Below are positions 58,420 through 64,000 of a stretch of DNA of 64,000 bases, piece by piece. The stretch's first letter is position 1. Every line of letters starts with the position of its first letter. The position numbers were made by a program, and so were the translations under genes. The notes under the pieces are model-generated. The model was not told the origin of the DNA. It did no database searches and saw only the letters and a list, made by a program, of their open reading frames with translations. Source of the stretch: Blastobasis lacticolella (lineage: Eukaryota; Arthropoda; Insecta; Lepidoptera; Blastobasidae). The stretch spans positions 14,506,001 through 14,570,000 of the forward strand of contig LR990050.1 in assembly GCA_905147135.1 (NCBI GenBank). The letters are read 5' to 3'.

Positions 58420-58605
58420 GGCAGAAATTTAAATGATGAATTTTAATTTCTGTAAAGGGTCTTGGTGTAGATACTATGTTTAATAGGTACTTAAAAGTAT
58501 TTAAGTAGTATATCAGTTATCGAGCACCCATAATAAAAGCTTTGCTTAGTTTTAAGCTAGATGGCGCTCTGTGAATTTATCCACGATTATTTATTTATTA
58601 TAGGT
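58420..58605 (+). repeat. Family A SINE, headless
   Basis: Begins at gggcagaaatttaaatgatg. The core, atcgagcacccataataa and gatggcgctctgtgaattta are present. Confidence 0.75.
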
Positions 58606-59254
58606 AAATATTTGTGACGTGAACCCACGATCTCAAGTCGGCAGCCGCACTCATTGCCAACTTAGCCAGCAGCCCAGTCAAACGTGACTAACCTGCGAGA
58701 GACCAAACTTTATCCCAAACTAGATCCTGACCCAGTCCCAGAACGGATACAAGATATCGTTACCGAACTCGAATACTAAACTCAAGTTAACACTTACACA
58801 GGAATTATTGCGGTGCAGTATAAAATTACAGTTTCCCTGTTACCAGGGGAAGTTAGTGCACCGTCGTGCACCGTCGTGCAGCCGTGCATTGGGCGCACGT
58901 CGCAGACCGCCAAGTTCGTAATTAGTACCACGTTCCCTTCCGATTAAAGACACGCGACCCACGGAACTTTTACTAACAACCTTCGTGCTATCCAAGCGGC
59001 CTTTGGAGAAATTTTACACAAGTCTCTCATTTGGTTGCTAATTCAGCTAGCTCTTTTATTGGTGGCTCCGTACGGAAATGCAAATACTAGGTCGTTGTGC
59101 GATACGTTGTTGACAGTTTCTTTCATTTAGTTTTAAATTACCTGCGGTTACTTTGTGTATTTGAGTTTTGTCCGGGGAGACGAATTTGATGTAATTATTT
59201 ACTTTCTTTGTGAGTTCGGTTGACATGTACCGGGCGTACTAGCCGTTGGGCGTC
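58606..59254. other. Unassigned spacer
   Basis: A duplicated gcaccgtcgt at 58859-58878; otherwise nothing. Confidence 0.3.
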
Positions 59255-59586
59255 TTGCCGTTAATATCCTGGTTCTGCCTTCGCCCCGTGGTCCGCTTAA
59301 ACCATGATCCAGGATTTGACAGATCAGATAATTACAGTGGAACAACTGCCATCTGCTCTCCGTGACGCTACCAGGGGAACCTGCCGCAATGGATCATGGT
59401 TACACATTAAGTCGTCTGAATGTGCGTTTTATCACGATGTTTTCCCTCACCGTCATAGCATCGGTTAGCATTCAACTAATGTACATAACTCAGAAAAGAG
59501 TCATTGGTACATGGCCGCAGTGGGATTCTAACCCGGTACCTCTCGCTTACGAGTCGGATATCTTAACCACGCGGCCACCGACGCTA
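59255..59586 (-). repeat. Family B SINE, near full length
   Basis: From cttgccgttaatatcctggt to ggccaccgacgct. The B box is damaged (gattctaacccgg). The forward frame 59362-59772 across it is a chance opening. Confidence 0.82.
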
Positions 59587-61510
59587 CCTAGACTAGTACC
59601 TATTATGTATATTAACCGCATGGCGAAATCTGCAATAACTATGCGACTACGCGTTACAAAACCACATTCGATTCGACCAACCCCAAGTCTTCGCGGAAGA
59701 TTCAATAAATATATAGTAAGAATGCTCCGTCAAGATACCACCAGTATGGCTGCTTGCAACAAAGCCCCATAAGCAACAAAATCTATAGGGAAGTTTAACA
59801 AACAATAGTTATTTGTTAAACAAGAGATAAAAGTAATTTTTTGGTGCGAGTGCAGAGTAGTCTATAATTGAAACACGAGCGTAGCGAGTGATTCTATTAT
59901 AAACTATTGAGCACAGAGAGTGATTTAAAAGCACGAGTCATAAAATAGGTATTTGCTCTCGTGTAAAACACTAAATTTTTCACCTCACCTGATTTTCGCT
60001 CTAGATAATAATAGGTATATAATGTTGTAAACCATGAGTTTTCACGAGCCATCACCCAGTTAATTAATTCAAGCACAGACTATATGGTGTTCGAAATTCA
60101 AATTACATTTCCTCTTAAGTAAATAATAAGCGTTTTTGCTGCGCATTATCTCGCAGCAAGGCTCCCTTTTCATGCCGGAGAGGTGAAAATACATTCTTTA
60201 TCAACAAGTCTACCCGCGATCACGTTGATAACTGATAAGTGATTGAAATGTCAAGATAAAATAATAAATTTATAACCGCGGTTATTCCGCTATAAGTTGT
60301 TTCAATTAAGACATACGTTCGCATTTAGACATAACAGTAATAATAGTAACTCATAAAGCTAGCTTAACAATTTTGATTAGCAAATACAATTGCATACGTT
60401 CTCTAGGCGCGAAAACCCAACATTCGATGCGCGTAAACACAGTCACGTAATTGTTGTTGGTACGTTCACTCCGAAATAGAGGCACGACAATGGTGTCGGT
60501 TTCATAACATCACTGTTTGAGATTCGTGAGTAAGCTTTTGGCTTGCAGAGGAGCCATGAAATCGGCGTGTATTGAAGGTACCCCGCTTCAAGATCGTCAG
60601 CATGGAACTGTCTTTGTACAGGAATATAATATTATAACCCTAATTTTCATTTACGGACTTTCCACCCTATGTCGTGTATTCCGTTTAAATCGCTTTGGTT
60701 CACTCTTATTAACGCGTAAGACTAAAAAATTTTGCCTGCGAGTACCCGTAGCATTACAACCAGGAGACCTTTAAAACTGCCCCACAACAACTTGATACCA
60801 TGACGAGTCCAGATCATTTCCGGACGCGTTTGAAAATGGGCAATTAACTAAGAATAACCGTTCCATTATCACCTGACAAATAAAATATAGTTTCACTGAT
60901 CTAACTAAAATGCACACATGGAAAGCCTAACTTTCATATCTAAGTCTTCGAAACTCGACACTACGCTTTCAGCGATTTAGCATTAGAAAGCCAGGACGTT
61001 CGCTACATGGACACATCACGTTTGTTTTCGATTTCTGTAAAACCCAGCTCAATTTACCTCGAATTTCCTGGCCACGTTCTAAAATCGTGCTAAGAACCCA
61101 ACTTTAAAGCTTATCATATTACCGTAAACCAATATTTCATGTGATATTCCGCAAATTCTAATATACGCCAGCAAGGCCCTGGGAAATACGTGGTTCATCT
61201 TCTGTTTGGTTGGCAATATGAAACTACTGTGTACACAGGACCGACTTACATTTATAACAAATATGTATTAATATAGATATCTATTTGATATTTAAGTCAA
61301 TAATCAAAGTACAGATTACACCGTATGAATACAGAAGTTTGTGAAGATCGTAGAATGTTGGTTATACGAGTACGTTTACGCAAACACTATGGAATACATT
61401 TTGATGAAATTTTGTAGTGTTGTAGCTTATACCCCAGATTTATACAAATGCTATTATTTATGCCGAATTTTATGCGGACAAGGTAGCGAGCAAAAGCTAT
61501 CACTTCCATT
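59587..61510. other. Unassigned spacer
   Basis: Bases 59840-59965 hold cacgagcgtagcgagtgatt and a mirrored agcacgagtc...ctctcgtg, a common insect repeat style. Frames at 60517-60774 and 61341-61583 are unrecognised. Confidence 0.35.
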
Positions 61511-61769
61511 CATCATCACAGCCCATAACAGGCCACTGCTGGATATAGGGCCTCTGCCACGAAAAGGGAGGTTATTGCCATAATCTGCACGCTTGGCACG
61601 CAGGTTGGAGATCGCAGTGTTATAAATATAACAATGGAAAACACTGCTACCCATTTTTCAGCCTACGGAGACGCTAGAAGCTTTGGGTCGAAAACATACG
61701 TCGCCTTGTACGACACCCAGGAATGTAAGGGGTTGGTGCTATTCTACTTTGCCGGACAGCACGCGGCAA
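61511..61769 (-). repeat. Family D retroposon
   Basis: Full length but more diverged (ggtcgaaaacatacgtcgcc). Flanks acttccatt (61502-61510) and actttcatt (61770-61778) differ at one base. Confidence 0.85.
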
Positions 61770-61799
61770 ACTTTCATTATCAGCCTATAATAGCTCTAC

Positions 61800-62062
61800 G
61801 GTAAGACACAATGGCCGGTCTTGTGCCTTCTGCATCTTTACCAGATCGTCGGACCACCTAATGTGAGGCCTACCCACGCTGCGTCTTCCGGAACGTGGTC
61901 ACCACTCGAGAACTTTGTTGCCTTCTGCCATCTGTTCTGCGAGCTATGTACCCTGTCCACTGCCACATAGACTTGTCAATCCTTCGAACTATGTCGGTGA
62001 CCTTAGTTCGCTTGCGGATCTCCTCATTCCTGATTCGATCGCGCAATGAGTCTGGTTAGCAA
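61800..62062 (-). pseudogene. RTE-type LINE, ORF2 C-terminal fragment
   Basis: The reverse strand reads IRNEEIRKRTKVTDIV, then W-Q-W-T-G-Y-I-A-RR-TDGR and VTTFRKTQRG-like residues, matching the minus half of 16465-16800 base for base in long stretches (cacgctgcgtcttccgg). Frameshifts are present. Confidence 0.72.
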
Positions 62063-62480
62063 CAAGCTAGCCCACAGCAAGCACGGTAAGAAAACGTAAT
62101 TAGGTACACTTATTACCGTCCCCGTTATTGTATATCTTACTTAGAAACTAGACAGGCAGACTTAATCAAAACTGAACAGTACAAACAAATAAATAACATG
62201 TCAACAACCAATCATAGAATGTTAGTACTCAATTATAGATATTACGTGTTCAATCAACCACGGTACAGCAAACAAAGTATTAAACTATATTAGATATAAT
62301 AAACACAACATTCTAATGAGCACACGTTAAACGGTTTTTATCATGTGAATGTCACTTAAGTACCTATGAGTGCGCAACACTGTAATGGCTTTATTATTGA
62401 TCTGGTACAGTGGAGAAATTGTTATGTAGCTATCTACACTTTGCCCTCGAAATTGTACCTACACGCTGACTCCTATAAAA
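62063..62480. other. Unassigned spacer
   Basis: Nothing recognised. Confidence 0.3.
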
Positions 62481-62496
62481 TCGAACTTCAATAAAT

Positions 62497-62861
62497 CATC
62501 ATTATCATCATCTTAGCGTGAATGATCCTATAGTGCTCCCGCGCATGTGAGCTCGGGATCCGGCTTGACCATGATCCAGGATGTGATAGATCAGGTAATT
62601 ACAGTGAAGCGACTGCCATTTGACCTCCGTGATCCTGTTACGAGGGGAACCTGACCAGATTTGATCATTATTACACATTCAGTCGCCTGACTGTGCAGGT
62701 ATGATCACCATGTTTTCCTTCGCTTTAAGAGCATCGCTTAGTATACAACTAATGTACATAATACAGAAAAGAGTCATTGGTATATTACCGGAGTGGGATT
62801 CGAACACGATAACTGTCGCTCACGAGTCGGATACCGTAACCAATCGTCTTCGACGCTCTGC
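62497..62861 (-). repeat. Family B SINE, full length with 16-base target duplication
   Basis: tcgaacttcaataaat (62481-62496) and tcgaactccaataaat (62862-62877). 365 bases, the reference length used here. The left end holds catcattatcatcatctt, i.e. a GAT-repeat tail. Confidence 0.92.
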
Positions 62862-62877
62862 TCGAACTCCAATAAAT

Positions 62878-63284
62878 ACTTACCTACATTCTACGAGTAG
62901 GTACTACTCGGTGATTAACGACCAGACAACCCCTCTGATTGAAAACAGTAACTATCCCCCCTAAATAACTACTCGATTAACTAAAAAATTTTGATATACC
63001 TTACTTAGAGATGATTAATGTTTATTTAGGTAACTGACGTAATAGTGACAACTGAAAATTCACATCTTTGAAGGATTCACTACCTACTTATGAAGAATTT
63101 AAAGTACTTTTACATTTTTATCCCCTTTAATATGTTTTCGATTCGTCATGATTTCAAAGTCTTGCCTCGCTTGGAAAAAACTAATTGGCTCCACGCCCTC
63201 GACTTCCAACCTACGCGCTACGTTGTGTTCTATGTGTCATTAACTTTGGCTTTGACATATTCATCTTTAGACCGAGCTCAAGAC
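62878..63284. other. Unassigned spacer
   Basis: Nothing recognised. Confidence 0.3.
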
Positions 63285-63385
63285 TAAAGCAGTCTGAAGA
63301 AAATAGGCTGTTCCTGGACAGGTATGCTCCATCAGCGGCCGCATCGGCACTTACCACTAGGTGAGACGGCGGTCAAATGCGTGGC
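63285..63385 (+). repeat. LINE 3' remnant, family C
   Basis: ataggctgttcctggacagg, tatgctccatcagcggccgc and gtgagacggcggtcaaatgc. Confidence 0.65.
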
Positions 63386-63884
63386 TTTAGTAACTAAAAA
63401 AGAAATTCAAGCTTGGCTTGTTCAATTGGGTAATTAATTTACTCGTTACGCGTTTACTGTTTTCGATCATTACCAGTAGGACCCCGTAGTGAGCAAATAA
63501 GGCCCCGAGCCACAATAACCGTTTGACCGCTTTCCTGTTCAAGTTCAGTGACAACGATCACATAGTCGGTAGCAATAACCACTCCCTTGTAATTGCTTCC
63601 AAAACATTTGTTACAGTTGTCAAATTAAGTTTAATTGTCGTTTTATTGCATCCGGCTATCGCCCCAGGGCCCGCGTAATGGTCTAGACTGAATGCCAGGC
63701 TTTGTGGTCTTGATGTAGGTTCTTTAATAATGAGATATTATTACCTCACCTATTCCTCTCATAATACTTTATGTGGGTTACTCAGCACTACAATGATAGG
63801 TATTATAAGTAACAACTTCCAGACGGAAGTAGACCGATAAGACTTATTTCTAACACACATCTATACATCGTATAAAACAAAGTC
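63386..63884. other. Unassigned spacer
   Basis: Nothing recognised. Confidence 0.3.
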
Positions 63885-64000
63885 TAAAAGAACCTTAGAT
63901 CTTTTAAAGTACGCAACGGATTCATCTATAGATAGAGTGATTCAAGAGGAAGGTTTATAGGCAAGAAATAAGAGTGTAGGTAAAGGTAAAGTAGGCGTAC
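63885..64000 (+). mobile_element. Helitron-like repeat, family G1, cut by the window end
   Basis: ttagatcttttaaagtacgc, gatagagtgattcaagagga and ggtaaagtaggcgtac follow the 10862-11085 copy; the terminal hairpin lies beyond the window. Confidence 0.5.

Noticed and set aside
59362..59772. 136-residue frame
   Set aside because: It crosses a family B SINE on the opposite strand and then unrelated DNA.

Overview
The window looks like a stretch of lepidopteran (moth or butterfly) nuclear genome. It is AT-rich and gene-poor. Most of it consists of short interspersed retroposons with tRNA-like heads, LINE fragments with insect-type reverse transcriptase remains, small inverted-repeat elements, and the dimly related repeats that are common in moth genomes. 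There is no bacterial-style gene packing, no CRISPR array, no rRNA, and no tRNA gene that stands apart from a SINE.

Only one gene looks functional. Bases 54379-54996 encode, in a single uninterrupted exon, a 205-residue phosphatidylethanolamine N-methyltransferase (PEMT). It has a TATA element upstream, a good start context, and an AATAAA signal about 145 bases after the stop. The largest other reading frame (782-2491) is the decayed reverse transcriptase of a 5'-truncated CR1/Jockey-group LINE. Introns would hide other exons, and I cannot exclude small ones.

Layout. 1-2.7 kb: LINE with EN and RT remains. 3-16 kb: SINEs, a second 3' end of the same LINE, Helitron-like ends and unassigned DNA. 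16.2-17.2 kb: an RTE-type LINE fragment whose two halves face each other. 17.2-19.8 kb: about 6.5 copies of a ~395-bp tandem repeat. 20-34 kb: SINEs, one inserted into another, plus small inverted-repeat elements. 34.6-34.85 kb: an 83-bp-arm foldback. 35.4-39.1 kb: two copies of a TA-flanked MITE in opposite orientation, and a ~1.44-kb GC-rich insert splitting an old LINE remnant. 39.5-53.6 kb: more SINEs, foldbacks and two perfect short hairpins. 54-55.2 kb: the PEMT gene. 55.7-64 kb: further SINEs and LINE ends.

Repeat family names used here are my own labels from comparisons within the window. Family A: tRNA-like SINE with a 3' domain containing gatggcgctgtg. Family B: tRNA-like SINE, about 365 bp. 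Family D: about 260 bp, ending in (ATG)n. Family C: LINE 3' ends encoding FKARVNR. F, G, H, J and K: other recurrent sequences. Families B and D and the RTE fragments all end in GAT/ATG trinucleotides, which suggests, but does not prove, that RTE machinery moved them. All matches are by eye; no database search was run.
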